From contig OZ244964.1 in NCBI GenBank assembly GCA_965222825.1, positions 1,364,001 through 1,428,000 on the forward strand: a stretch of DNA of 64,000 bases, read 5' to 3'. This stretch comes from G965207335 sp965222825. GTDB taxonomy: Bacteria > Pseudomonadota > Gammaproteobacteria > PS1 > Pseudothioglobaceae. Every line of letters begins with the position of its first letter. Position 1 is the stretch's first letter. A program made the translations under genes and the position numbers. The notes under the pieces were generated by a model. The model saw nothing but the letters and a program-made list of their open reading frames with translations, was not told the origin of the DNA and searched no databases. Shown in pieces: positions 53,026 through 62,228 of the stretch.

Positions 53026-53201
53026 CAAGTTTCTAGTGCTGATTAAAAATATTTAAAGCAGAAAAAATTGTTATAATTTATCAAAAAATTACTACAATAG
53101 TTTTGACTGAATTAGCATAATAAATGAATAAATAATACCTACAAAATTTTATTTTTTTAGGATAAAATCTTTAGTACAACAACCTAAAAATTTAATAAAA
53201 T

Positions 53202-53453
53202 ATGCTAGCAAATACCCCAAAAGATTGGACAATTATAGACAATAAATTACACAGACAATTTGTATTTAATAACTTCTCCCAAGCGTTTGCATTTATGACA
53301 CAAGTCGCTATGTTAGCTGAGGCACAAAACCACCATCCTAGCTGGGAAAATACTTATAAAACCGTTGATATTTATCTCAATACTCATGAGGCTAATAATG
53401 CTATTACAGATAAGGATATTAAACTTGCTAATGCTATAAACAATGTCTTATAA
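53202..53453 (+). CDS. pterin-4-alpha-carbinolamine dehydratase-like protein
   Basis: The product has 83 residues. It has the DCoH/PhhB fold signature: W near 8, a F-x-F-x-x-F-x-x-AF-x-F-M-x-x-VA helix, HHPSWEN near 45 with the histidines and the end LNTHEANNAITDKDI-x-LA. It recycles tetrahydropterin in phenylalanine hydroxylation, but in bacteria lacking that enzyme it may have a role in molybdopterin or folate metabolism. It overlaps nrdB by 11 bases. Confidence 0.87.
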   Translation: MLANTPKDWTIIDNKLHRQFVFNNFSQAFAFMTQVAMLAEAQNHHPSWENTYKTVDIYLNTHEANNAITDKDIKLANAINNVL

Positions 53454-54573
53454 TATTTTTAATAAACAAAGCGTAAACACCCTAAAACAGCCAATGTTTT
53501 TTGGCACACCAGTTAATATTGCTAGATTTGATAAGCAAAAATTTGATATATTTGAAAAATTAACTGAAAAGCAATTATCATTTTTTTGGAAGCCAGAAGA
53601 GATTGATATTAGTAAAGATAGATTTGATTTTGCCAAAATGCTCCCTAATGAAAAACATATTTTTATTAGTAATTTACAATATCAAATTTTATTAGATAGC
53701 GTGCAAGGCAGGTCTCCTAGTATTGCATTTTTGCCTATTGTTTCAATACCTGAGCTTGAAAATTGGGTGGAAACATGGGCATTCTCAGAAACTATTCATT
53801 CTCGTAGTTACACCTATATTATTAGAAGTATAATTAATGAGCCTGGGGTTATATTTGATGATATTACTAAAATTGATAGTATTATACAAAGAGCAGAAAC
53901 GGTGTCTAAACATTACAATGATTTAATAGAATACAGCCAAATATACCTATTACACGGTGAGGGCACACATAGTTATAATGGTAAAACTATTACCATAGAC
54001 TTATATAGTTTAAAAACTAAGTTGTATTTAACCTTAATATCAGTTAATATCTTAGAGGCAATTAGATTCTATGTAAGTTTTGCTTGCTCTTTTGCATTTG
54101 CTGAACGCAAAATTATGGAGGGTAATGCTAAAATAATAAAACTAATAGCCAGAGACGAAGCACTACACCTAGCAGGCACTCAGCATATGTTAAATATTAT
54201 GCGTAGTGGTAAAGATGACCCAGATATGGCAAAAATAGCTAGAGAGTGTGAACCACAAGTGCGAGAGATGTTTGTTGAAGCTTGCAATCAAGAAAAACAA
54301 TGGGCTGATTATTTATTTAATCAAGGCTCTATGGTAGGTTTAAATACTGATATACTGCAACAATACCTTAATTATATTACTAATACTAGAATGGAGGCAT
54401 TAAATATTAAACCATTATTTGAAAATACTAGTAATCCACTACCTTGGATAAATCATTGGTTGGATAGTGATAGCGTCCAAGTCGCCCCACAAGAAACAGA
54501 AATAACCTCATATTTAGTAAGTGCCATAGATAAATCTATTGATAGTAATGATTTTTCTGACCTTAATCTTTAA
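53443..54573 (+). CDS. nrdB: class Ia ribonucleotide reductase, beta subunit
   Basis: The radical-generating subunit. The 376-residue protein has diiron ligands in WAFSETIHSRSYTYIIRS near 108-125 (Glu, His and the radical Tyr), and ARDEALHLAGTQ near 238. Length is normal. It is followed after 2 bases by a ferredoxin gene of the YfaE type, matching the E. coli nrdAB-yfaE order. Confidence 0.95.
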   Translation: MSYNIFNKQSVNTLKQPMFFGTPVNIARFDKQKFDIFEKLTEKQLSFFWKPEEIDISKDRFDFAKMLPNEKHIFISNLQYQILLDSVQGRSPSIAFLPIVSIPELENWVETWAFSETIHSRSYTYIIRSIINEPGVIFDDITKIDSIIQRAETVSKHYNDLIEYSQIYLLHGEGTHSYNGKTITIDLYSLKTKLYLTLISVNILEAIRFYVSFACSFAFAERKIMEGNAKIIKLIARDEALHLAGTQHMLNIMRSGKDDPDMAKIARECEPQVREMFVEACNQEKQWADYLFNQGSMVGLNTDILQQYLNYITNTRMEALNIKPLFENTSNPLPWINHWLDSDSVQVAPQETEITSYLVSAIDKSIDSNDFSDLNL

Positions 54574-54575
54574 AT

Positions 54576-54836
54576 ATGTTTACGATAACTTTTGAAGATA
54601 GCAACAATAAGCAGGATATTTATATTTATGGCGAAAAATCATTACTAACAGAATTAGAACAGGAAAATATTTTTATTAGCCATAATTGCCGTCAAGGGCA
54701 TTGCGGTAGTTGTATTTTGCAATTATTACAAGGGAATGTAATCCACAACGAATCCCTAGTTCCTCTCTCACAAGGCGAAATCCTAGCATGCCAATCTAAA
54801 CCTGTTAGTGATTTGTATATTAGAATTAGAATATAG
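54576..54836 (+). CDS. 2Fe-2S ferredoxin of the YfaE type
   Basis: The product has 86 residues with CRQGHCGSC near 39-47 and a distal Cys in ACQSKP near 74, completing a plant-type 2Fe-2S site. In E. coli the corresponding YfaE supplies electrons to restore the NrdB tyrosyl cofactor. The direct position after nrdB makes the same role likely. Confidence 0.9.
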   Translation: MFTITFEDSNNKQDIYIYGEKSLLTELEQENIFISHNCRQGHCGSCILQLLQGNVIHNESLVPLSQGEILACQSKPVSDLYIRIRI

Positions 54837-54982
54837 AGATTAAAACTACTGTCTTTGTCCAGTGCAGTGGTATTATTTTGTAAAAATTGGTTATAGTTCT
54901 AAAAAAATAGTATAATCCTTACAAAATTATATTTTTAAAGGTTAATAAGACCTTTCTTAACAATAATAAAAAATATAAGTTA

Positions 54983-55939
54983 ATGTATTTAGACTATCTT
55001 GATTTTGAAAAACCCATTGCTGAGCTAGATGAAAAAATATTAGCACTAGCATCTCTGGATAATAATTCTGATTTAAACGATGAATTGACATCCCTAAAAG
55101 CTAAAAGTAAAGTAGCAGTTAAAAAAATATTTGATGATTTAGAAGATTGGCAAATAGTGCAAATAGCAAGGCACCCAAAACGCCCATATACTCTAAACTA
55201 TATTAGTGATATTTTTGATGATTTTATAGAGATGCACGGTGATGGTGTATTTGCAGATGATAGAGCAATAATAGGTGGTATGGCGTCATTAAATAAAATA
55301 TCTGTTATGGTAATAGGGCATCAAAAAGGTCGAACCACCAAAGAAAAACTAAACCATAATTTTGGTATGCCTAGACCTGAGGGTTATCGTAAGGCACTAA
55401 AACTTATGCGTTTAGCAGAAAAATTTAGTCTGCCTGTTATTACTCTTATTGATACCCCAGGAGCATATCCGGGAATTGACGCCGAAGAAAGAGGACAAAG
55501 CGAATCTATAGCTACTAATTTAGCTACTATGTCTAATTTAAAAACACCTATTATCTCTTGTATTATTGGTGAGGGTGGCTCGGGAGGTGCACTAGCTATT
55601 GGCGTATCTGATAAATTATTAATGTTTCAGTATAGTATTTATTCTGTAATTTCTCCTGAGGGCTGTGCTTCTATACTTTATAAAGATGCTGCTAAAGCAT
55701 ATATGGCTGCAAAATATTTAAAATTAACCAGCAGTGAATTATTAAAATTAGGTTTGATTGATAAAATAATACCTGAGCCACTAGGTGGAGTGCATAGAAA
55801 TCAAAATGAGGCTGGATTATTATTAAAAGATGCTATTTTATCTGAGCTAATAAACTTAAAACAAATGGATATAAATACTATTATTGAAGAACGCCATAAT
55901 AAAATTCTAAATTTTGGTAAATTTGAATACAAAAACTAA
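54983..55939 (+). CDS. accA: acetyl-CoA carboxylase carboxyltransferase, alpha subunit
   Basis: The first step of fatty-acid synthesis. The 318-residue protein has the opening LDFEKPIAELDEKI and KRPYTLNYI, then TPGAYPGIDAEERGQSESIA near 159-178 and GEGGSGGALAIG near 195. Length is normal. AccD and biotin proteins are elsewhere. It overlaps the tilS start by 26 bases, a common gene pair in gammaproteobacteria. Confidence 0.96.
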   Translation: MYLDYLDFEKPIAELDEKILALASLDNNSDLNDELTSLKAKSKVAVKKIFDDLEDWQIVQIARHPKRPYTLNYISDIFDDFIEMHGDGVFADDRAIIGGMASLNKISVMVIGHQKGRTTKEKLNHNFGMPRPEGYRKALKLMRLAEKFSLPVITLIDTPGAYPGIDAEERGQSESIATNLATMSNLKTPIISCIIGEGGSGGALAIGVSDKLLMFQYSIYSVISPEGCASILYKDAAKAYMAAKYLKLTSSELLKLGLIDKIIPEPLGGVHRNQNEAGLLLKDAILSELINLKQMDINTIIEERHNKILNFGKFEYKN

Positions 55940-57107
55940 ACCAGCTCTAAATATTGACTGTAATGTATTTAAAAACAAAAATCTTATCATAGCACTAAGT
56001 GGTGGTATAGATTCTGTAGTATTACTACATTTTTTAGTTAATAATTATCCCAAAAAAAAGATAAAAGCCATATATATCAACCATAATTTATGTAAAAATT
56101 CTAATAATTGGGATACATTTTGTAAAAAAATATGCAAAAACTATAATATTGGTTATCAAAGTATTGATATTCGTATAAATAGCAAAAAAAATATTGAAAA
56201 AATAGCAAGAGATAAACGCTATCAAACTTTGTTATCAAAAATAAATACTAATGATATATTATTAACAGCACATCATTATAACGATCAGGCTGAGACTTTT
56301 TTATTGCAATTATTTCGTGGTGCTGGCGTTAATGGTTTATCAGCTATGCCAAGGGTTAAAATAGTGCAAAATAAAACTATATGTCGTCCACTATTAAATA
56401 CTACTAAAGAAGATATAATAAAATATGCAAAATTACACAAACTAAGCTATATTGAAGATGATAGCAACTTAAATACTGATTTTAGACGCAACTTTATTCG
56501 TTTAGAAGTTATACCATTACTAACAAAATACTATGGTAATATTTATAAAATTATAAATAAATCAGTTAGCCATCAACAAGAAGCATTATTATTATTAACT
56601 GAGTTAGCTATAAAAGATATACAAGAATATAAGCTAATAAGTAATAATAATATCATAATAAGCAAACTAAAAATTCTATCAAACCACAGAATAAATAATG
56701 TTCTAAGATATTATTTTAAAGCAAATAACATTAAGCAACCTAGTGCTAAAGTCCTACAACAAATAACCAAAAATGCACTTAATGCTAAATTAGATGCTAA
56801 AACACTAATAACTTGGGATAAATATAAACTTAGATGTTATCAGGATAATATTTATATATTAACAAATGATGAGCCTCCTAAATGTGATAAAACTAATAAT
56901 TTTGCAAATACTACAAATGTAAAAGTTCGTTATAGAGATAAAAACATTCGTTGCGTATTAGAAAATCAAAAACACTCTAAGCCATTAAAAAAAATTCTCC
57001 AAGAACATAAAATACCGCCATGGCATAGGGATAAACTAGCTATGTATTATCTAAATGGCAAATTAGTTGCAATGCAAGGTATTGGAAGATTAACAGAGGT
57101 GTTGTAA
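55914..57107 (+). CDS. tilS: tRNA(Ile)-lysidine synthase
   Basis: TilS converts C34 of tRNA-Ile(CAU) to lysidine. The 397-residue protein has the PP-loop LSGGIDSVVLLHFL near 29-42, DILLTAHHYNDQAETFL near 121 and the GVNGLSAMP and RPLL blocks. A C-terminal domain ends with PPWHRDKLAMYY and a lysidine-synthase-like segment. The start is TTG at 55914 or 55923. It ends an accA-tilS unit; repeats follow. Confidence 0.92.
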   Translation: MVNLNTKTKPALNIDCNVFKNKNLIIALSGGIDSVVLLHFLVNNYPKKKIKAIYINHNLCKNSNNWDTFCKKICKNYNIGYQSIDIRINSKKNIEKIARDKRYQTLLSKINTNDILLTAHHYNDQAETFLLQLFRGAGVNGLSAMPRVKIVQNKTICRPLLNTTKEDIIKYAKLHKLSYIEDDSNLNTDFRRNFIRLEVIPLLTKYYGNIYKIINKSVSHQQEALLLLTELAIKDIQEYKLISNNNIIISKLKILSNHRINNVLRYYFKANNIKQPSAKVLQQITKNALNAKLDAKTLITWDKYKLRCYQDNIYILTNDEPPKCDKTNNFANTTNVKVRYRDKNIRCVLENQKHSKPLKKILQEHKIPPWHRDKLAMYYLNGKLVAMQGIGRLTEVL

Positions 57108-57118
57108 TGGAGGCTATG

Positions 57119-57152
57119 ATTAACCCTTAAAAATATTTTTATAACAATATCT
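57119..57152. repeat. TTAACCCTTAAAAATAT dispersed repeat, copy
   Basis: TTAACCCTTAAAAATATTT plus TTATAACAATATCTCC, parallel to 38512 and 47930. It lies just after the tilS stop. Confidence 0.65.
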
Positions 57153-57270
57153 CCGACTTGTTATTAGTGCATATCACAAATCAAACTTTGTAAGTTATGC
57201 TTCAAGGTCGTTTAGAGGTTCCTTAAAAACCTAAAAAGACAACTTTCATCTGGTTTAGGTATATTTTATA

Positions 57271-57315
57271 GCCACGGGCCCGTGGTTTTGGTTTTACCAC
57301 GGGCAAGGCCCGTGG
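57271..57315. repeat. double GC-rich palindrome, copy 4
   Basis: CCACGGGCCCGTGG, a 14-base self-complementary block, is followed after an 11-base T-rich spacer by CCACGGGC-AAG-GCCCGTGG. This is a compound form of the palindrome at 34676, 35263 and 47967 and could pair across the two halves. Confidence 0.85.
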
Positions 57316-57391
57316 CAAAATAACAAAGCAGGTTAAAATTTGGCTAAGTCCCAAGTGGCAAGGCTTAAGCGCTTGCGTAATTTTATTATAG

Positions 57392-57419
57392 TTGTTCAGG
57401 TTGGGCTATTTACTATAAA
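57392..57419 (+). promoter_or_regulatory. possible promoter of the motor-like operon
   Basis: TTGTTC and TATAAA separated by 16 bases, about 30 bases upstream of the ATG at 57446. A plausible sigma-70 site judged by eye only. Confidence 0.35.
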
Positions 57420-57445
57420 ATATAAATTTATTTTTAAACTTTTTT

Positions 57446-58441
57446 ATGAAAAATCAAACATTTTTTACAAAAATAGTGCTAATAATTTGTGCTATTACCA
57501 TACCTATTTGTTTTGCTTTATTAACACAGGTATTATCTTGGTCTTATAACTGGATATTATTAGGATTAATACTTAGCCTACCTAATATATTATCTTTGTG
57601 GCGGGCGAATTATTATAGTATTAGTTTATTGACTAATTTATTAGCATTGATTTTGATAGTATTTATAGCATCAGCCTTGCTTTGGCAGGCACTACTTAAC
57701 GGTCAGCGAGTGGACTTGTCAATTAATTTGCTTATTTTGATACTAGCACTTATTATCGCGGCTTCACATCAATTACTATTGCTTAACCAAAATACTATAA
57801 TAGATACAAGTTTGCATAAACTTATTGAGCAAGTATTACCAATACCACCTGTTATTAATACCTTATGTATCGCTCTTATCATAACAGATATATGTATTGC
57901 ATGGTTGTCAGTATCAGATTCTGCGATTGTTAGTCAGTTAGCAATAAAATTTTTACAACGCGGTATAATTCCACCTATTACCTTAACTCTATTTTTCTGG
58001 GGCTTACTATTATTTATAGCCAAATGGCTATTAATGGCAAAAGAGATGCATAGTTTTGCTAACAATAATTCTTATCTAAATAATGCTTATGAAAAAATAA
58101 ATAATTATCGTAATGATAAAGAAACGCTAACCAATATGGTTTGGCAACAATTTGAAGCGTTTTATGCACTACCGCGTTATATAAACTGGGCTATACCAAT
58201 ATTAGGTTTTATTGGCACTGTGCTTGGTATTTCTTTGGCAACTCAAAGTTTAGGTGTTATCTTAGAAAATAATAGCTCGGAAGTAACACAATTACTAACC
58301 TCAGCACTAACTCCACTTGGTATTGCATTTGATACTACGCTAATCGCCTTGTCCTTATCAATAATTTTAGCACTAACGCAAACTTTTTTATACCGTTGGG
58401 AAGAACGACATTTAATTAACTTAATAGAGAAACTTGATTGA
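57446..58441 (+). CDS. MotA/TolQ/ExbB proton-channel family protein
   Basis: The product has 331 residues. Several hydrophobic helices at the N-terminus (about 10-150) are followed by the proton-channel core: INWAIPILGFIGTVLGISLA near 240-260 and a second helix ALTPLGIAFDTTLIALSLSI near 282-301, the pattern shared by TolQ, ExbB and MotA. The extra N-terminal helices are more than in ExbB. It overlaps the next gene by 4 bases (TTGA). It should form the channel of a proton-driven motor with the two single-span proteins that follow. It is not linked to tolR, exbD or motB homologues by name. Confidence 0.85.
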   Translation: MKNQTFFTKIVLIICAITIPICFALLTQVLSWSYNWILLGLILSLPNILSLWRANYYSISLLTNLLALILIVFIASALLWQALLNGQRVDLSINLLILILALIIAASHQLLLLNQNTIIDTSLHKLIEQVLPIPPVINTLCIALIITDICIAWLSVSDSAIVSQLAIKFLQRGIIPPITLTLFFWGLLLFIAKWLLMAKEMHSFANNNSYLNNAYEKINNYRNDKETLTNMVWQQFEAFYALPRYINWAIPILGFIGTVLGISLATQSLGVILENNSSEVTQLLTSALTPLGIAFDTTLIALSLSIILALTQTFLYRWEERHLINLIEKLD

Positions 58442-58965
58442 AGTCAGTATATTCTAAACATAGGGGCTATCACTTACGAGGTGATATTGATACACCAACT
58501 GTGGAAGTATTTGGTTCGGCATTAGCATTGCTTATTATTGTTTTTATTTTAACTAATTTAGTAATCTCAAAAGACATAACTGCCATGCTTGAGCACTCAG
58601 TAGAAGATGCAAAATACAAAGTATCATGGCAGGATGGTAGTGAGGGTTTTGTTGTTATATCCTACTATGATAAAATACGCATTATAGAAACTAACGAAGA
58701 TGTATTAAAAGCTGATATTTGTAAGCAAAATAGCCCTTTTATTCGTTATGTAGAAAAAATTTATGACAATAAAGACCGTCAGCAACTGATTTTTGCTATT
58801 ACTGATAAAAGTGTAACAACAATGGCTATTGCTCGTGAATGTCTGCGAGTGCATTATCTAAACAGAGCTATCAATATAGGTTGGATTATTGCTAACAAAG
58901 ACTTACTTTCTACTGTGCGTTTGCAAGACCTACCTAAGCATATAAAACGCTCAATAAGACCTTAA
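58438..58965 (+). CDS. single-span membrane protein of the motor-like operon, first
   Basis: The product has 175 residues with a TTG start overlapping the channel gene. A short cytoplasmic N-terminus is followed by one helix (about 24-43) preceded by acidic residues D16, D18 and E23, then a periplasmic domain of about 130 residues with no known fold. This is the topology of ExbD, TolR and MotB. The acidic residue next to the helix may correspond to the proton-carrying Asp of those families. Function is inferred from position and topology. Confidence 0.7.
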   Translation: MKSVYSKHRGYHLRGDIDTPTVEVFGSALALLIIVFILTNLVISKDITAMLEHSVEDAKYKVSWQDGSEGFVVISYYDKIRIIETNEDVLKADICKQNSPFIRYVEKIYDNKDRQQLIFAITDKSVTTMAIARECLRVHYLNRAINIGWIIANKDLLSTVRLQDLPKHIKRSIRP

Positions 58966-58966
58966 A

Positions 58967-60682
58967 ATGAAAACGCTAGATTTCTCTTTTAAACACGGTG
59001 GCGTGGCACTGGCTGATATTTTAGCAAATAGTGTAGCAGTAATTATTATTCTTATTATTATCTCACTAAGTGTGCAACAAAAACAAGCACAAGATGAGCT
59101 AGAAAAAAACGCTGATATTACCTCTTTATTAACTAGACAATTATCTAGTAGTGTAGTGTTTAATGATTTGCCATCTAGCCATCCTGCTAGGTTGCACGAT
59201 TATAATTCCTGTGCAATAACACACGACTGTAACCCGATAGAGGCACCAGTTATTGAATTACATAAAGGTTATATGCGTATTTTTAATATTAATGCTAATA
59301 TATATAGAAATGAATTATTGCTAGAAAATAACGCCTTTGACAGATATATAAATACTCTAAATAATACAGATAAACAAAAAATACGCATTGATATACACTC
59401 TGTTAGCGAATACTATATTGTGCTTGCTATTCTAAAAGAACATAATATTCGCCCGCGACACTGGCACTATTTAGGCGAGCATTTACCACCTTTAAAAAAT
59501 AATGCACTTAGTTTAGAAAAAACTTTTGGCGACAAACAGACCGATGACAAACTATCAGATGCAGAAATGCAATACAACAATACAGGAGTATTAAATAATA
59601 AGCAAGGACAAACAGAAACAACGCAAATATCACAAATATTACCATACACTAGCCTAGCTGATGCTAGAATGATGCAAGAATTAAATTATGATAGTTTGCT
59701 ACCACCAACACAACAAGCAAATGGTTTAAACCAAGATGATATACAAAATCTTATAAATAGTGATATTCCTAGTATCCAAAAATACCTTAGTCTTTATTAC
59801 AATCAAGCTATTTATACCGAAGAGGATTATAAAAGGGCTATACAAGGAGGAGGAAGAACGCTAACAGAGCGTGCAATGAAACTCCATATCCCTAATGTAG
59901 ATACACAAAATCTAAATAAAAATGGACAAGGAAATGAGCAAATTAAATTAAAAGCACAAGATTATAACTTGGTTGTGTTGAGTTATTTATTTAAACTTCT
60001 TGAACTTGCTGAGGCACAAAAAACCTTAAACATACCCGATGCCCATATATTATTAAGGGGCTTTGCTAGTAAACAAATACAATTAGATAAATTATCTTAT
60101 TATGGACTGGTAAAACTAATAGCCAAAGCACTAGATAAACAAAAGAATCCTACCTATACCCCTCTTAGTAGTATAGAACATAGCCCAAATATTAGTAGCA
60201 ATAAATTATTAGTTAAAACCAATAAACCTATGCCTGAAATTAGTCTTAAAACCCATCAATTTACACCATGGATTAGCTCTATTATAAAATCAAAGGAAGT
60301 TAAACCATCATTACTTATGCGTCTTTATCCTAGTTTATTTAAAGGGGAGGTATTAGATATTCCCAGAGGATACACAGTGCTAATGCATCCAGAACAATGG
60401 CTCAACCCAGAGCTAAAATGGCGTCCTATTGCTATTTTAGATGCTAAGTTAGAAAATATTAGCCTAGGGTTTGTTTACTCTAGCCTTGATGGTAATAAAT
60501 TAGCTATTGATTCTGGTGCTAACCAAGTGCGATTAAATAAAATACCAATAGCCAACCCACTTATTAGTAGCCAAGATAGTAGCCAAAATTTAACACCTTT
60601 AATATGGCTTATTGCATTGATTATGTTATTAGTATTATTATTTCGCTACCGCACTAAAAAAATAACCAGTAATGAAGTATAA
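58967..60682 (+). CDS. large periplasmic protein of the motor-like operon, two membrane anchors
   Basis: The product has 571 residues. An N-terminal helix (about 18-36) has a short HGGVALADILANSVA entry where D17 sits as in the MotB/ZorB SFADLM motif. A long mostly polar periplasmic region (about 40-545) contains a Gln/Asn-rich part near 190-290 and a regular C-terminal part. A second helix (about 546-564) precedes RYRTKK. No OmpA-like peptidoglycan domain is recognised. It is separated by one base from the previous gene and overlaps the next by 11. Probably a second stator-type partner; function unknown. Confidence 0.7.
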   Translation: MKTLDFSFKHGGVALADILANSVAVIIILIIISLSVQQKQAQDELEKNADITSLLTRQLSSSVVFNDLPSSHPARLHDYNSCAITHDCNPIEAPVIELHKGYMRIFNINANIYRNELLLENNAFDRYINTLNNTDKQKIRIDIHSVSEYYIVLAILKEHNIRPRHWHYLGEHLPPLKNNALSLEKTFGDKQTDDKLSDAEMQYNNTGVLNNKQGQTETTQISQILPYTSLADARMMQELNYDSLLPPTQQANGLNQDDIQNLINSDIPSIQKYLSLYYNQAIYTEEDYKRAIQGGGRTLTERAMKLHIPNVDTQNLNKNGQGNEQIKLKAQDYNLVVLSYLFKLLELAEAQKTLNIPDAHILLRGFASKQIQLDKLSYYGLVKLIAKALDKQKNPTYTPLSSIEHSPNISSNKLLVKTNKPMPEISLKTHQFTPWISSIIKSKEVKPSLLMRLYPSLFKGEVLDIPRGYTVLMHPEQWLNPELKWRPIAILDAKLENISLGFVYSSLDGNKLAIDSGANQVRLNKIPIANPLISSQDSSQNLTPLIWLIALIMLLVLLFRYRTKKITSNEV

Positions 60683-62228
60683 ATTATCTATTATCTTATT
60701 TATTACAATAATAATATTATTGTTATTTGTATGGTGGCGTTGGATTTATTTAGTGCCTAAGAATTTAGACTTAGTAGTAGTTAAAAACCAAACACCTGTT
60801 ATTGTTCATCCGCTAGATAGTCTATTGCAAGAGTATTTAGTGTATCTTAAAAATAGCCCCAAATTACTAGCCCAATTTAAACGCCCAGTTAGCACAATTA
60901 CTCTAAATGGTATATTAGTTGATGCTTGCGAGGTAACACAAGGTAATTTTAGACGCTTTGCTAGTTGGCAAGCATTGCAAACAACTCCAAGAAAAAAACA
61001 CCCAAAACAACCTAAAAATTGGCACTATAAAAGTCAAACACAAAACCATAGTATATTAGGGCAATTAGAGGTTGGTGTTGGCGGTGTTAGTTTTTTTGAC
61101 GCTTGGGCTTACTGTGCATCAGCAGGAGGGCGATTACCAACATCTAGTGAGTTTGAAGCTATTAGTGCTGGTAGTAGTAATACTATATACCCATGGGGTA
61201 ATACTTTTAATAACTCACCATGGCAATACCAAGACAGTGCATTAAATATCGCAGCTAATTGTGGTGCTTATCCAGAAACAGATAGTGAAGACGGTGTTCA
61301 CGATTTAGGTAATAATTTATTAGAATGGACCACCTTAAATAACAAGGCTATTTTAATGGGTGGTAATGCTTATAGTCGCCCTTATAAACTAAATTCTCTA
61401 AATATAATTCGCCGTCAAGCAGCGTTTGATTTTCGCTCACAATATTCAGGGTTTCGCTGTGTTTATGATAGTAAAAATAGTGATATTGTCTCATTTACTA
61501 CACCTTGGGCTAGCACTAATAGTGTAGTTTTTATACCTGTTGCTACTCGTGTATTAGGGTATCCAAGGGCAAAAATACCAGCTCTTTTAAATAATTTAAC
61601 AGATGAGCAATTAGGTACTATCAATCATTTGCCACTAAATAATAAAAAACTCAGCCTAAAAGTAATGCGTTATGAAACTACTAATGCTCTTTATGCTCGT
61701 TTCTTAGACGACCCTTTGGTATATTTAGGATTTTATAATAACCCTAAACAACCAAATAATATTAGCCACACTCCAATTAATTGGCAGCAACAAAAACAAA
61801 AACCCCAGCACCCAGTTGGCAATGTAACTTGGTGGAGTGCTTGGGCGTTTGCTAATTGGCTTGGTGGCAGTTTACCATCCGCTAGGCAATGGGAGGCATT
61901 AGCTGGTGCAAATTTAACTCGTTTTCCATACGGCAATGAATACCAAGCTTCTATTACAATAAATAGAAACCCAGAGAAAATAATAACACAGCCATTAACT
62001 GTTAATGCTTCTAAGGATGATAGTAAAAATAATATTCGTGGTTTGTCTGGGAATGTTGCTGAATGGACTAATACCACTGTCCTAAGAGATAATACTTTTG
62101 CTATAATAATCAAAGGTGGTAGTTATATAATGCCAAAAGAATCCGCCCAAATATCCCAAACCAGTGAAGCACTTCCTAGTTATAGCAACTATGACCTTGG
62201 TTTTCGTGTTGTTTTTAATATAGAATAA
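60672..62228 (+). CDS. membrane-anchored protein with two FGE-sulfatase domains
   Basis: The product has 518 residues. An N-terminal anchor (about 4-22) is followed by two SUMF1/FGE-sulfatase domains, about 70-275 and 285-518. Each has an early E-V-T or E-T-T-N segment (CEVTQGNF; YETTNALYARF), a WxxAxxxAxxxGGxLP helix (RLPTSSEFEAI; SLPSARQWEAL) and a GNxxEWT motif (NNLLEWT near 216; GNVAEWT near 457). The C-terminal GFRCVYD and LGFRVVF blocks are clear. The cysteines that bind copper in true FGE enzymes are absent from both domains, so a binding or structural role is more likely. It is last in the four-gene operon. Confidence 0.85.
   Translation: MKYKLSIILFITIIILLLFVWWRWIYLVPKNLDLVVVKNQTPVIVHPLDSLLQEYLVYLKNSPKLLAQFKRPVSTITLNGILVDACEVTQGNFRRFASWQALQTTPRKKHPKQPKNWHYKSQTQNHSILGQLEVGVGGVSFFDAWAYCASAGGRLPTSSEFEAISAGSSNTIYPWGNTFNNSPWQYQDSALNIAANCGAYPETDSEDGVHDLGNNLLEWTTLNNKAILMGGNAYSRPYKLNSLNIIRRQAAFDFRSQYSGFRCVYDSKNSDIVSFTTPWASTNSVVFIPVATRVLGYPRAKIPALLNNLTDEQLGTINHLPLNNKKLSLKVMRYETTNALYARFLDDPLVYLGFYNNPKQPNNISHTPINWQQQKQKPQHPVGNVTWWSAWAFANWLGGSLPSARQWEALAGANLTRFPYGNEYQASITINRNPEKIITQPLTVNASKDDSKNNIRGLSGNVAEWTNTTVLRDNTFAIIIKGGSYIMPKESAQISQTSEALPSYSNYDLGFRVVFNIE

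Larger units (their letters stand above)
57108..57445. other. 338-base intergenic region with repeats
   Basis: It contains a TTAACCCTTAAAAATAT repeat (57119), a CACAAATCAAACTTTGT segment also seen near 38583, the double palindrome at 57271-57315 and a possible promoter at 57392-57419. An ORF that crosses the region overlaps the next gene and is not supported. Confidence 0.7.

Noticed and set aside
57340..57549. A 69-codon ORF ahead of the channel gene
   Set aside because: It overlaps the channel gene start in another frame, has no ribosome site I could see and covers the likely promoter.
57446..62228. Zorya defence system
   Set aside because: The channel protein and MotB-like helix fit ZorAB loosely, but there is no OmpA-like domain, no ZorC and no helicase/nuclease gene, and the operon ends in an FGE-domain protein.
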